A stretch of DNA of 64,000 nucleotides, from the NCBI RefSeq assembly GCF_026914265.1, contig NC_069127.1:68978723-69042722 (forward strand), in the 5' to 3' direction. Both the position numbers and the translations under genes were made by a program. The notes under the pieces were generated by a model. That model was not told where the DNA came from. It did not search any database and worked only from the letters and a program-made list of their open reading frames with translations. Position 1 is the stretch's first letter. The number at the start of each line of letters is the position of its first letter. Positions 24,801-35,934 of the stretch are shown piece by piece. The DNA is from Mya arenaria (Eukaryota > Mollusca > Bivalvia > Myida > Myidae).

Positions 24801-24974
24801 ATGCCAAAACTAAAAAAGGCAGTTATTATCAAAGCCTTTATTAAAACAGCTGCACACAAACTTCAACTTCGACATATTTCTGAAAATAGCAAAGGTCAAA
24901 TGTATGATAGACGACGCAAGGAACTAGAAGTATATAAAGTCACACGGGTATTGCACATACTTGGTTATATGTAA
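24801..24974 (+). CDS. Small basic open frame, 57 codons (copy 1 only)
   Basis: ATG CCA AAA... gives a Lys/Arg-rich peptide starting MPKLKKAVIIKAF, with a later MYDRRRKELEVYK segment, ending ...HILGYM and TAA. Copy 2 (from 31314) lacks two bases in CCTTTATTAAA (CCTTATAAA there), which introduces an immediate stop, so only copy 1 is intact. It lies just upstream of the inverted-repeat element at 25024. A splice donor-like GTAAAAC overlaps its stop, so it might instead be the first exon of a longer gene. No family recognised; low confidence that it is translated. Confidence 0.3.
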   Translation: MPKLKKAVIIKAFIKTAAHKLQLRHISENSKGQMYDRRRKELEVYKVTRVLHILGYM

Positions 24975-26067
24975 AACTAGTATATTGCTGTCTGTTGTGT
25001 GACTTTGGGCACAATATGCATATTGTCCAGAAATTATAAAAATAAGGGAAACAATGCACAAAAATTAGGAACCACAATAAATATACTAAAAGTTTAGAAT
25101 CACAAGGTGCAAAATTTGCTTTTTGGGGTAAAATGTTGAAAAGAAAAAAATACAAATGAGATTTTCTGGAATTTGCCAATAATTGTGTCAAATTTTAAAA
25201 TCAAATTACTATATTAATTATTTTTTTAATTCTTTTATTATTATATTTTTGGGGGCTAAAACTTATCAACAATAAAATAAAAATGTGATTTTTTGGTGCA
25301 TATGACTTTGTCAAATTAACAAAATTACCAGATTTACTGTATTTTATCTATATTTTACTACATTATAACAAACCTAAGGTATAGAACCCACGTAGTGTGT
25401 GAAATGTTATTTTGAAATGTAAACTGTTAAAGAAGAAAACAAAAACAATAAAATATAATGGACATTTTTGGGATTTGCCAATAACATTGTCAAATGTTTG
25501 CAATACAATTACCTGAATTACTTTTTAATATATGTTTTATTACAGTATAACATACCAAAAGTATTGAAGCATTGAATTGTATGAAACGAAATTTGTTTTT
25601 GGATAACACGTAACAAAATATGGGATTGTTTTAGAATCAGTCAATTTCCTGTTCAATTTACATAAAACCATTTCACGATCATTTTTCTAATGTATGTTAT
25701 ATTGCAAAATACATTACTTAAAAAGTATAGAAACAGCTTATTTGTCTGAATGTAATAAAAATATTACTAAAGAAATTAAGAAAAAAGAAAATTAGGGTTT
25801 GCGTAATCTAGTATTTGTCTTTACCTGGATAAAAAATTAAACAATTTTGTCACAGAAATGACACGGGCTACATATCGTGAAAAATAACATTTTAAACAAT
25901 ATATTATCAGATCAAACAATAAATCTGGTTTTCAGGCAAACAATTCGGAAAGTTTAAACAAAAATGCTGATTTCCGGAATTTAACCACAAAATAATAAAA
26001 AAAAAACTCCCCAAATATATCACGTTTTGATATTTCATTCTTTATACTAAAATTGAATTTTTACATT

Positions 26068-26884
26068 CTATGTTTTCAAAAAAAGAGACTTAAACATTTT
26101 ATATTTTGTAATATATGCATGAAACTGTGTTTTGAGTAGCTTAAGATATGCACAACGTTTCAACGCTGATGGCGTTTTCACAGCTGACTCTTGCATGCGA
26201 AAACAATCAAATCCAACTTTCCCGCAGCTGCATGTTACTGTATGGCATCCAGTTGGGCAAGTGCATCGTATAACTTTCATAATTTGAACATCAGCTGGTG
26301 CTTTTTTAGTTGCAACTGGATGGTGTTTGTTACTCACTAGTTCCCAATCTCATTCTAGCGGGTTCAAAATAGTATGTCCTTTCAAATCCTGAACTTGTAA
26401 AAACACCCGCAAAATGTGGTATTTAGCACATAATACTTAATCATAGCTTTTAACCACAGCCTTGTCATTAACAACATCATTCACAACGGCATCTTTCTTT
26501 CTAAACGTGAATGAGTACACAGATTTGCCAACAATTTTAACTACCACTGTTTTGCTTTATCAACATAACTCCCAAATGATGCAATACCCCGGTTATGTTC
26601 TTCGTACATGCTTCAAATTTGAATTGACTGTTTTTTGCAAGTACAGTGCAACAATTGCTGTGTCTTTTATTTCTCATATTTGGGTTGTTTGTAGTTTTTC
26701 ATAAAACTATTGCTATTGTGGTATCCATGTGATGTTTCACTCGTAGAATACATTCCACTACGTAATCTCTGCATTGCTTCAGAATCCAGACATAACTTTA
26801 AATCTCATTCATAGCCCGGCCCTTTGTCAAACCTCCAACATATTCAGTCTCCTCATTAGCATCTGCTCAACTACTCATGATAAA
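26068..26884 (-). pseudogene. CXC-domain protein of an uncharacterised invertebrate family, C-terminal part, copy 1
   Basis: Three minus-strand pieces in family order. First (about 26884-26775): EETEYVGGLTKGRAMNE-like, matching the GGLTRGRGM block of the family, here frameshifted by an extra A. Second (26560-26438): KSVYSFTFRKKDAVV ending in TAA, matching an FSFKRKNQAVT-type block. Third (26400-26068): VFLQVQDLKGHTI then LE-stop-DWELV, a nonsense change where copy 2 has Trp. The third piece continues into a zinc-type Cys cluster CTCPTGCHTVTCSCGKVGFDC and a tail. The cluster C-x-C-x3-C-x5-C-x-C-x6-C resembles tesmin/CXC motifs. I recall this protein family from many invertebrate genomes, without known function; repeat copies suggest it is transposon-borne. 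Inactive here. Confidence 0.6.
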
Positions 26885-27721
26885 ATGTAACATAGAAGTT
26901 TATTAATTCGACTGTTCATAATAAATTGCTATATCCTATTTAATAGAATCACATATTTGTCACACATTTGCGTATTGTTATGTTTTATCACACATGATCA
27001 CACATGTTTTAATAGGCTACTGTATATGTGCCACCTATAATACCTTTCCTTCCATTTGTTGTGTCTATATCATATTTCAGTTTATATCAACCATTTATAT
27101 TGGTGTTGCTGCTAAACGAAGTGCCGTTATAAGATAGTGTATGACGTTCACGTCACTTCCTGTATATGCGTGTTTATTTATCTCCTGGTGAAGGCGTTTC
27201 GATATAAAAATAATACTAATAAAAACGTGTTTATGTCATTTTGTAGATTTTATTTCAATAAAGGCATATTTAAGAACTTTTTACTTCTGTTAATATCTCT
27301 TACGTGTTACTCTAACAGTGAAATGTTCCATTCATCAGCATTTCTGTACTTAAGGAATGTTTTATTGCAATATTCATTTGCTGTACATGTACACGATAAT
27401 AAGCTACAGATAATCTGACGTTTCAATGCTTATTTATCATGATATTTAGCAGATTCCAACAATCTTTACTTTCATCTAAATTCCCTTTATACTCATTATA
27501 AGTATTACATTCTGCCCATTAGGTCTGTTGGAGAGACATTTAGTGTATAAGTATGTTAATTAAAGTTAATTACGTATCTTTTCAGCTAAATCTTGTCAAC
27601 GTTTTGGCAAACACCAGAAAATCTCACATTAATTTGTTTATTTTTTCTTTCAATATTATTACCTCTTCGTCACATTTCTCAATAGTTGATGTGTTTATAC
27701 ATAAGGTATGTTATGATGCGG

Positions 27722-27722
27722 T

Positions 27723-27776
<54 letters not shown>

Positions 27777-27778
27777 CA
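27722..27778. repeat. (TA)n microsatellite in right arm, copy 1
   Basis: About 50 bp of ATATAT within the right arm of the inverted-repeat element. The equivalent in copy 2 (34027-34052) is roughly half as long. Confidence 0.95.
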
Positions 27779-28266
27779 TATATACAAATTCCCTGAAAAT
27801 CATACTTTTGTTTGCATTTTTCATCAAATTACCCAAACATGCTATTTTACAATAGATAATGTGTCTAAACATTATAGGTGATTTATGATATCTTTTAAAT
27901 ATAGTTTTTCTAATACTTTTATTGCTAGGTCTAATTATGATAGAAACAAATCCCAGAAATTTATGTTTTTGTTTACCTATGTTTTACATTACTAAAAAAA
28001 TCGAATTTTATAAAATGTATCTAAACATTAAGTATGTTAAAGAGCTGTATAATATCTTTGAATGCAATTTTTCTTGTATTTGTATTGATTAAACTTGATA
28101 AAACCAGAACATTTTATTTCCGTTTACACTTTTCAACATTTTTCCCAAAAGTCTCATATGCACCGTTGGATTTTTCTATACTATTATTCCACACACAGCA
28201 GATATCAAACAACATAAATATGCAATGCTATTATCATCAATTTTTCATCTTTATTTGCATTTCCAG

Positions 28267-28538
28267 CCACAGGGGCACTGGACTACACCTACTGCTCAGA
28301 AAATACATCAAACAGTCTAAAACTGACGAATTATGTCCACGTATGCAAGATGCTACGTAGAAATCGACAGCATCTGAAACCGACAGCGGCTGAATTTCAG
28401 CATGTTCAACATGATGTTCCCAGTGATCCTAGTGTAGTTAGTGCTAATAAATCAAATGATGCAAGTGTCAATCTTGAGAATGTTTCCGAGAATCAGCCAG
28501 TTCCAGCAGATGAGAGTGATAAGTTAAAAGCTTATTAG
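28267..28538 (+). CDS. Candidate terminal exon, copy 1
   Basis: A pyrimidine-rich acceptor (TTTTTCATCTTTATTTGCATTTCCAG) precedes an open frame of about 90 codons ending TAG. Its sequence includes DYTYCSENTSNSLKL, KMLRRNRQHLKPTAAEF and a Ser/Asn/Asp/Glu-rich end (VSANKSNDASVNLENVSE). The first 17 bases lie inside the terminus of the inverted-repeat element (ending CTGGAC at 28283). In copy 2 the frame stays open but four of five base changes seen here alter the residue and the end is different, so purifying selection is not evident. A second frame (HRGTGLHLLLRKYIKQSKTD, then stop) is also open. Function unknown; may be non-coding. Confidence 0.3.
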
Positions 28539-29000
28539 TGTTGTAGGGAAAAAGCTAATCAAGGTGATGTGAAAATCACAAGATTATGCTAAAGTGTAAA
28601 AGTTCAAGCAAAGTTTGATGAGTGTGTGTGTTATCCAGTTGAAGTGTTTGTGTAAATGGTCATAAGTGTTAAAATATCTAAAAGAAAGCTGTGAATCAAC
28701 TACAATCATCCATAGAATTCAAGCAACATAATCAGAAGAAACAAAGACCTACAAGTTTGGAACTGTCACCAACTAATGTGTCATATATTTTAGTTTCTTA
28801 ATTTCTCATAAGAATACCTTAATGTTTACTATGATTGTGTAAAATGTACTGTTAACTATTATTAGTTCATGTTAAATATGGGGTTTTAAGTCGACTCTTA
28901 GATATGCTTTAAAAAAAATAACATTTAATTAATAAGTAATGAATTACTTAAGTGTTAAATTGTTTCTGTTTTCTACCTTTAAAGAAAATAGATCATGCAA

Positions 29001-29274
29001 TATGTTTAAACTTTATTTGAGATAGTACTGTGAACATTTAAAGAAGGGAGATGGCACAGATTTGATTATATTTAACCTGGGGTATATTTAGAGGTTAATA
29101 CACGGCGTAGCCGGGCTGTTGTGTGATAATTGGCCCGAGTGACTCATAATGGTCCGAGACGTAGTCGAGGGACATTATGAGCACGAGGGCCAATTTTCAC
29201 TCAATGGCCCGGCTACGCCGTGTATTAACCTCTTTAATACATATTTATGTTTTTCTTATTTGTAAGTCTACACT
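29001..29274. mobile_element. Copy-1-specific segment containing a foldback (MITE-like) hairpin
   Basis: Positions 29092-29232 form a near-complete hairpin. GAGGTTAATACACGGCGTAG, CCGGGC at the left is the exact reverse complement of GCCCGGCTACGCCGTGTATT, AACCTC at the right, 26 perfect pairs. The inner parts (ATTGGCCCGAGTGACTCATAATG and CATTATGAGCACGAGGGCCAAT) also pair with few mismatches. Copy 2 has unrelated sequence of about 165 bp here (35281-35445). Confidence 0.85.
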
Positions 29275-29511
29275 GATCAATCAATTTTGATTAATTAGTC
29301 AAGAAATTATTTTATAGTCGCCAAAATTCATCTTAAGCGAAAATTCAATTCACGTGCGAACGTGTTACGGGCCGCAAAATGATAATCGATAATCGGCCCG
29401 GGCCGCAAAACTGATAATCGCTGAGTCATGCAAATAATCGCGAAATCCCTGTACAAATGTGTTACTTTATATAGTTACATATGTATTAATGCTTTCTATT
29501 GTGTAACACAG

Positions 29512-29618
29512 GTTTTGCTTCGCTAGATGACTTCACAGAAAGCCTGTCTTCGTGTATTGTTGCTGATCTTTTGGCCAAACTGGAAACTTACAGAAAGCGT
29601 TGTTGTCTTCGTTTATAA
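29512..29618 (+). CDS. Candidate exon with IVAD motif, copy 1
   Basis: After acceptor GTGTAACACAG an open frame reads FASLDDFTESLSSCIVADLL, AKLETYRKRCC and stops at TAA 29618. The central part aligns with the next candidate exon (FDKFSNLLERIVAD..SKLEGY), so the two look like duplicated exons of one module. In copy 2 one T is missing just after the acceptor (GGTTTG for GGTTTTG), changing the joining phase. No known family; coding status uncertain. Confidence 0.3.
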
Positions 29619-29646
29619 AATACGTTTGCTTTACCTTATGTTGCAG

Positions 29647-29770
29647 GTTAAAGCTAGAATGCCCAAAGCAAAACGGCCGTTGACACATTTGACCTTTGAC
29701 AAGTTTTCCAATTTGTTAGAGCGTATTGTTGCTGATCCTTTTTCCAAACTGGAAGGATATATAGTTAACG
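29647..29770 (+). CDS. Candidate exon MPKAK..IVAD, copy 1
   Basis: Flanked by acceptor TTATGTTGCAG and donor AACG|GTAATA. The 124-base frame reads VKARMPKAKRPLTHL, TFDKFSNLLERIVADPF and SKLEGYIVN. The exon is identical in copy 2 (35811-35934), which is more conservation than the surrounding intron-like sequence shows by eye only to a small degree. Starts with MPKAK, echoing MPKLK of the small frame at 24801. Unknown function. Confidence 0.35.
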
Positions 29771-30419
29771 GTAATATCCATTATGTCTCTTACACTTATA
29801 ATTTATTTACATATTTAGAGTCTGACTGGAATTCGTCTGAATTAAGCTGGAATAAATCGTTAAAAGTTGTTAACATGCACATTCAATTGCTTGTTTCATA
29901 TAACGTGAAATAACTGTGACAAAGAGCCTTAAGTTTTGGGTTGTGTTGTGTTCAACCATAATCGACACTGTTTATCCGAGGTAAAACACTTTGTATGTAA
30001 TATTTCATGCAAATGCTTGTGTTCGTAAACTGCAGTAAATGGTATGTCACACTTCCCAGTTGAGTTGAAGCAATCAGTTGTGGATAATCATTGATAGGCA
30101 TACTTTTCAAAGTTAAAGAGCTTAATATTACATATTGCCGATTTAACCTGTTAATCCATCTAAATCTTGGTCGACTTAAATATACACGAAATAATTTGGA
30201 AGGAAAAGATATTTAGATTAATAATTACATATATGAAGTGTCCAAAACTTTAGTAATCTAATAACTAAATTGATGATTAAAATTAAGGTAGAATAGTCCA
30301 ACAACGAAATATGCGCCGTGGATTTTGTAAAGTATTTGTTTTACAATAACAAGCCTTTGGTGAACGATGACACATCATATAATTTCAATGGACATTTATA
30401 TCGAACTTGCAAGATTAAC

Positions 30420-30490
30420 AGATAGATGTAATAGGTAGCGGGATGATCTTTTAGGTAAGAGGTAGGGATGTCGCGGGCTCGAATCTCAAT
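30420..30490 (+). other. Possible SINE-like Pol III box remnant, copy 1
   Basis: GCGGGCTCGAATCTC (30470-30484) resembles a B box, with a weak A-box candidate GGTAGCGGGATGATC about 40 bp upstream. The same passage is in copy 2 (36600-36660). Weak evidence only. Confidence 0.2.
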
Positions 30491-31543
30491 CAGTAAAATA
30501 TCTCTATTAACTAACAAAAATGCAACAGTACTGGATAATGGTACACATTTTTATACAATATTATTCTTCATCCCTCTTTTAATAACTGAATTAAATGCAG
30601 CAAGAAGTTGTTTTATATCAGTCAATGTTAATATATTTTTCACTTAGTAAAGTTCCGGCTTATTACAAAGTCCTCAAACCGTTTTATCCAATTAAATGTA
30701 ATCAGCATAGAGTTAAACCTAAGTATAGCGCTTAAAAAAACATAAAAAATAGTATTAAAATGGAACATGTACGAAGGAGTTAAAACATTACAATAAGAAC
30801 ACGAAAATTACAAAAAACGGCTCTAAATTAGCTATAAGCAAACACATCTTCTTCACCATGTTCTGGTACCTATGTCTACCAATTACACTATATTTATATT
30901 TCCGATCAAAGAAGTTGTTGCTCATTCAGACATTGTTGTTGAACTATACAATTGTCTGCATCATGTTTATTACGACAGGAATCATAAACACAATTTTAAT
31001 TTTCGGCTAAAAATAATGCAGCATATCTAATGAATAATACATGCAGATCAATTTTTTAAATGGCTTCGTATTATTTGCCTGTTTTATAATAATAACATCA
31101 TGGAGTAATTTTCACTGAGGTATTTGACGCTGCAGACAGATTTAGACGTCGACCAATCTCTACAAATAAACGAGGGTCAGATTATTGATAGGTTACGCAC
31201 AGAAGTATAAGGGTATAATAGTTGAAACGGTATATTTTCTAAGATGTTTTAAATGATAGCCTTTGTACCATTAATTCTATTTGCATTACCTGGTGTTGCA
31301 ATTCTTCAGATGAATGCCAAAACTAAAAAAGGCAGTTATTATCAAAGCCTTATAAAACAGCTGCACACAAACTTCAACTTCGACATATCTCTCAAAATAG
31401 CAAAAGTCAAATGTATGATAGGCGACGCAAGGAACTAGAAGGATATAAAGTGACACGGGTATTGCACATACTTGGTTATATGTAAAACTAGTATATTGCT
31501 GTCTGTTGTGTGACTTTGGGCACAATATGTATTTCAGCATATT

Positions 31544-34500
31544 GTCCAGAAATTATAAAAATAAGGGAAACAATGCACAAAAATTAGGAACCACAATAAA
31601 TATACTAAAAGTTTAGAATCACATGGTGCAAAATTTGCTTTTGGGGGTAAAATGTTGAAAAGAAAAAAATACAAATGAGATTTTCTGGAATTTGCCAATA
31701 ATTGTGTCAAATTTTAAAATCAAATTACTATATTAATTATTTTTTTAATTCTTTTATTATTATATTTTTGGGGGCTAATACTTATCAACAATTAGATAAA
31801 AATGAGATTTTTTGGAAATTGCATATGACTTTGTCAAATTAACAAAATTACCAGATTTACTGTATTTAATCTATATTTTACTACATTATAACAAACCTAA
31901 GGTATAGAAACCACGAAGTGTGTGAAATGTTATTTTGAAATGTAAACTGTTAAAGAAGAAAACAAAAAAAAAAAAAAAATATAATGGACATTTTTGGGAT
32001 TTGCCAATAACATTGTCAAATGTTTGCAATACAATTACCTGAATTACTTTTTAATATATGTTTTATTACAGTATAACCAAAAGTATTGAAGCATTGAATT
32101 GTATGAAACGAAAATTGTTTTTGGATAACACGTAACAAAATATGGGATTGTTTTAGAATCAGTCAATTTCCTGTTCAATTTACATAAAACCATTTCACGA
32201 TCATTTTTCTAATGTATGTTATATTGCAAAATACATTACTTAAAAAGTATAGAAACAGCTTATTTGTCTGAATGTAATAAAAATATTACTAAAGAAATTA
32301 AGAAAAAAGAAAATTAGGGTTTGCGTAATCTAGTATTTGTCTTTACCTGAATAAAAAATTAAACAATTTTGTCACAGAAATGACACGAGCTACATATCGT
32401 GAAAAATAACATTTTAAACAATATATTATCAGATCAAACAATAAATCTGGTTTACAGGCAAACAATTCAGAAAGTTTAAACAAAAATGCTGATTTCCGGA
32501 ATTTAACCACAAAATAATAAAAAAACTCCCCAAATATATCACGTTTTGATATTTCATTCTTTATACTAAAATTGAATTTTTACATTCTATTTTTTCAAAA
32601 AAAGAGACTTAAACATATTATATTTTGTAATATATGCATGAAACTGTGTTTTGAGTAGCTTAAGATATGCACAACGTTTCAACGCTGATGGCGTTTTCAC
32701 AGCTGACTCTTGCATGCGAAAACAATCAAATCCAACTTTCCCGCAGCTGCATGTTACTGACGTATGGCATCCAGTTGGACAAGTGTATCGTACAACTTTC
32801 ATAATTTGAACATCAGCTTGTGCTTTTTTAGTTGCAACTGGATGGTGTTTGTTACTCACTAGTTCCCAATCCCATTCTAGCGGTTTCAAAATAGTATGTC
32901 CTTTCAAATCCTGAACTTGTAAAAACACCCGCAAAATGTGGTATTTAGCACATAATACTTAACCATAGCTTTTAACCACAGCCTTGTCATTAACAACATC
33001 ATTCACAACGGCATCTTTCTTTCTAAACGTGAATGAGTACACAGTTTTGCCACCAATTTCAACTACCACTGTTTTGCTTTATCAGCATAACTCTCAAATG
33101 ATGCAATACCCCTGGTTATGTTCTTCGTACATGCTTCATATTTGAATTGACTGTTTTTTTGCAAGTACAGTGCAACAATTGTTGTGTCTTTTATTTCTCA
33201 TATTTGGGTTGTTTGTAGTTTTTCATAAAACTATTGCTATTGTGGTATCCATGTGATGTTTCACTCGTAGAATACATTCCACTACGTAATCTCTGCATTG
33301 CTTCGGAATCCAGACATAACTTTAATCTCATTCATAGCCCGGCCCTTTGTCAAACCTCCAACATATTCAGTCTCCTCATTAGCATCTGCTCAACTACTCA
33401 TGATAAAATGTAACATAGAAGTTTATTAATTCGACTGTTCATAATAAATTGCTATATCCTATTTAATAGAATCACATATTTGTCACACATTTGCGTATTG
33501 TTATGTTTTATCACACATGATCACACATGTTTTAATAGGCTACTGTATATGTGCCACCTATAATACCTTTCCTTCCATTTGTTGTGTCTATATCATATTT
33601 CAGTTTATATCAACCATTTATATTGGTGTTGCTGCTAAACGAAGTGCCGTTATAAGATAGTGTATGACGTTCACGTCACTTCCTGTATATGCGTGTTTAT
33701 ATATCTCCTGGTGAAGGCGTTTCGATATAAAAATAATATTAATAAAAACGTGTTTATGTCATTTTGTAGATTTTATTTCAATAATGGCATATTTAAGAAC
33801 TTTTTACTTCTATTAATTTCTCTCACGTGTTACTCTAACAGTGAAATGTTCCAGTCATCAGCATTTCTGTACTTAAGGAATGTTTTATTGCAATATTCAT
33901 TTGCTGTACATGTACACGATAATAAGCTACAGATAATCTGATGTTTCAATGCTTATTTATCATGATATTTAGCAGATTTCTCAATAGTTGATGTTTTTAT
34001 ATATAAGGTATGTTATGATGCGGTATACATATATATATATATATATATATATTTCATATATACAAATTCCCTGAAAATCATACTTTTGTTTGCATTTTTC
34101 ATCAAATTACCCAAACATGCTATTTTACAATAGATAATGTGTCTAAAAATTATAGGTGATTTATGATATCTTTTAAATATAGTTTTTCTAATACTTTTAT
34201 TGCTAGGTCTAATTATGATAGAAACAAATCCCAGAAATTTATGTTTTTGTTTACCTATGTTTTACATAACCAAAAAAATCGAATTTTATAAAACGTATCT
34301 AAACATTAGGTATGTTAAAGAGCTGTATAATATCTTTTGAATGCAATTTTTCTTGTATTTGTATTGATTAAACTTGATAAAACCAGAACATTTTATTTTC
34401 GTTTACACTTTTCAACATTTTTCCCAAAAGTCTCATATGCACCGTTGGATTTTTCTATACTATTATTCCACACACAGCAGATATCAAACAACATAAATAT

Positions 34501-34562
34501 GCAATGCTATTATCATCAATTTTTCATCTTTATTTGCATTTCCAGCCACAGGGGCACTGGAC
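31544..34562. mobile_element. Inverted-repeat element with GTCCAG/CTGGAC ends, copy 2
   Basis: Same layout as in copy 1: forward arm of units of about 180 bp from 31544, minus-strand CXC pseudogene in the middle, inverted arm up to CTGGAC at 34562. The right arm is shortened by the copy-2 deletion. Since both copies sit at the same place in the duplicated unit, the element was present before the duplication. Confidence 0.65.
32587..33389 (-). pseudogene. CXC-domain protein of an uncharacterised invertebrate family, C-terminal part, copy 2
   Basis: Pieces in order on the minus strand: ADANEETEYVGGLTKGRAMN to SNAEIT-stop (33389-33282); VALYLQKNSQFKYEACTKNI to ESYADKAKQW-stop (33185-33075); VVEIGGKTVYSFTFRKKDAV to KSYG-stop (33085-32959); then LRVFLQVQDLKGHTILKPLE, WDWELVSNKHHP and the Cys cluster YTCPTGCHTSVTCSCGKVGF (32937-32587). 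Compared with copy 1 this copy keeps the Trp that is a stop there, but has Tyr in place of the first Cys of the cluster. The two copies have thus decayed independently. The order of blocks (GGLT..GR, SF.F+RK, WGWELV, CXC) is that of a widespread invertebrate protein family I know only as uncharacterised. Confidence 0.6.
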
Positions 34563-34805
34563 TACACCTACTGCTCAGAAAATACATCAAACAGTCTAAA
34601 ACTGACGAATTATGTCCACGTATGCAAGATGCTACGTAGAAATCGACAGCATCTGAAACCGACAGCGGCTGAATTTCAGCATGTTCAACGTGATGTTCCC
34701 AGTGATCCTAGTGTAGTTCGTGCTAATAAATCAAATGATGCAAGTGTCAATCTTGAGAAAGTTTCCGAGAATCAGTCAGTGCCAGCAGATGAGAGTGATA
34801 ATTGA
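34546..34805 (+). pseudogene. Candidate terminal exon, copy 2
   Basis: Counterpart of 28267-28538 with the same acceptor. It stops earlier, at GAT AAT TGA, replacing the copy-1 ending DKLKAY. Changes against copy 1 in the acidic region are His to Arg, Ser to Arg, Asn to Lys and Pro to Ser, with one silent change. Confidence 0.3.
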
Positions 34806-35810
34806 ATGCTTATTAGTGGTGTAGGGAAAAAGCTAATCAAGGTGATGTGAAAATCGCAAGATTATACTAAAGTGTAAAAGTTCAAGCAAAGTTTGATGAG
34901 TGTGTGTGTTATCCAGTTGAAGTGTTTGTGTAAATGGTCATAAGTGTTAAAACATCTAAAATAAAGCTGTGAATCAACTACAATCATCCATAGAATTCAA
35001 GCAACATAATCAGAAGAAACAAAGACCTGCAAGTTTGGAAATGTCACCAACTAATGTGTCATATATTTTAGTTTCTTAATTTCTCATAAGAATACCTTAA
35101 TGTTTACTATGATTGTGTAAAATGTACTGTTAACTATTATTAGTTCATGTTTAATGTGGGGTTTTAAGTCTACTCTTAGATATGGTTTAAAAAAACAAAC
35201 ATTTAATTAATAAGTAATGAATCACTTAAGTGTTAAATTGTTTCCGTTTTCTACCTTTAAAGAAAATAGATCATGCAATATTTCAACTAATTCCAATTTT
35301 GCCGCTCCCTTTGTTTTGTTTTTTGAATGTCAACGCAGAATGAAAAACACCACCCTGGTTATCAAACACTAGCATATCTTCCTAAACTGCGTTCGCGTTT
35401 GCCTCCCTTTAAGATTTTAACAATAAATATGTTCAAGCAGATCAATCAATTTTGATTATTTAGTCAAGAAATTATTTCACAGTCGCCAAAATTCATCTTA
35501 AGCGAACATTGAATTCACGTGCGATCGTTCAGCGGACCGCAAAATGAAAATCGATAATCGGCCCGGGCCGCAAAACTGTTAATCGCTGAGTCATGCAAAT
35601 AATCGCGAAATCCCTGTACAAATGTGTTACTATATATAGTAACATATGTATTAATGCTTTCTATTGTGTAACACAGGTTTGCTTCGCTAGATGACTTCAC
35701 AGAAAGCCTGTCTTCGTGTATTGTTGCTGATCTTTTGGCCAAACTGGAAACTTACAGAAAGCGTTGTTGTCTTCGTTTATAAAATACGTTTGCTTTACCT
35801 TATGTTGCAG

Positions 35811-35934
35811 GTTAAAGCTAGAATGCCCAAAGCAAAACGGCCGTTGACACATTTGACCTTTGACAAGTTTTCCAATTTGTTAGAGCGTATTGTTGCTGAT
35901 CCTTTTTCCAAACTGGAAGGATATATAGTTAACG
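35811..35934 (+). CDS. Candidate exon MPKAK..IVAD, copy 2
   Basis: Same exon-like frame, acceptor and donor as in copy 1 (29647-29770), with no difference noticed over the 124 bases. The preceding exon (from about 35676) has lost one T near its acceptor. Unknown function. Confidence 0.35.

Larger units (their letters stand above)
25024..28283. mobile_element. Inverted-repeat element with GTCCAG/CTGGAC ends, copy 1
   Basis: Left arm (25024 to about 25750) is built of diverged units of about 180 bp (words GAGATTTTCTGGAATTTGCC, AAAATGTTGAAAAG, CTAAGGTATAGAAACC). The right arm (about 27550-28283) contains the same words in reverse complement, e.g. CTTTTCAACATTTTTCCC and CCAGAAAATCTCACATTAAT. The termini are GTCCAG and CTGGAC. 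The interior carries minus-strand pieces of a CXC-domain protein (26068-26884). This looks like a DNA element with long, subrepetitive terminal inverted repeats. Arms are too diverged by eye to give an exact inner limit. Confidence 0.65.
24616..31128. repeat. Segmental tandem duplication, copy 1 (6.5 kb)
   Basis: Starts GCTGCAGACAGATTTAGACG and ends GGAGTAATTTTCACTGAGGT...GACG, where copy 2 begins at once with the same GCTGCAGAC words. By eye the two copies agree at well over 90 percent. The differences are many single bases, homopolymer length changes, a deletion of about 220 bp in copy 2 (copy 1 positions about 27454-27675), a shorter TA tract in copy 2, and different sequence between 29001 and 29274. 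Direct head-to-tail orientation with a junction at a GCTGCAG word suggests unequal exchange or replication slippage. Confidence 0.93.

Noticed and set aside
27553..28360. Open frames with repeated Tyr-Ile across the TA tract
   Set aside because: Result of the (TA)n microsatellite and the inverted-repeat arm, not a protein.
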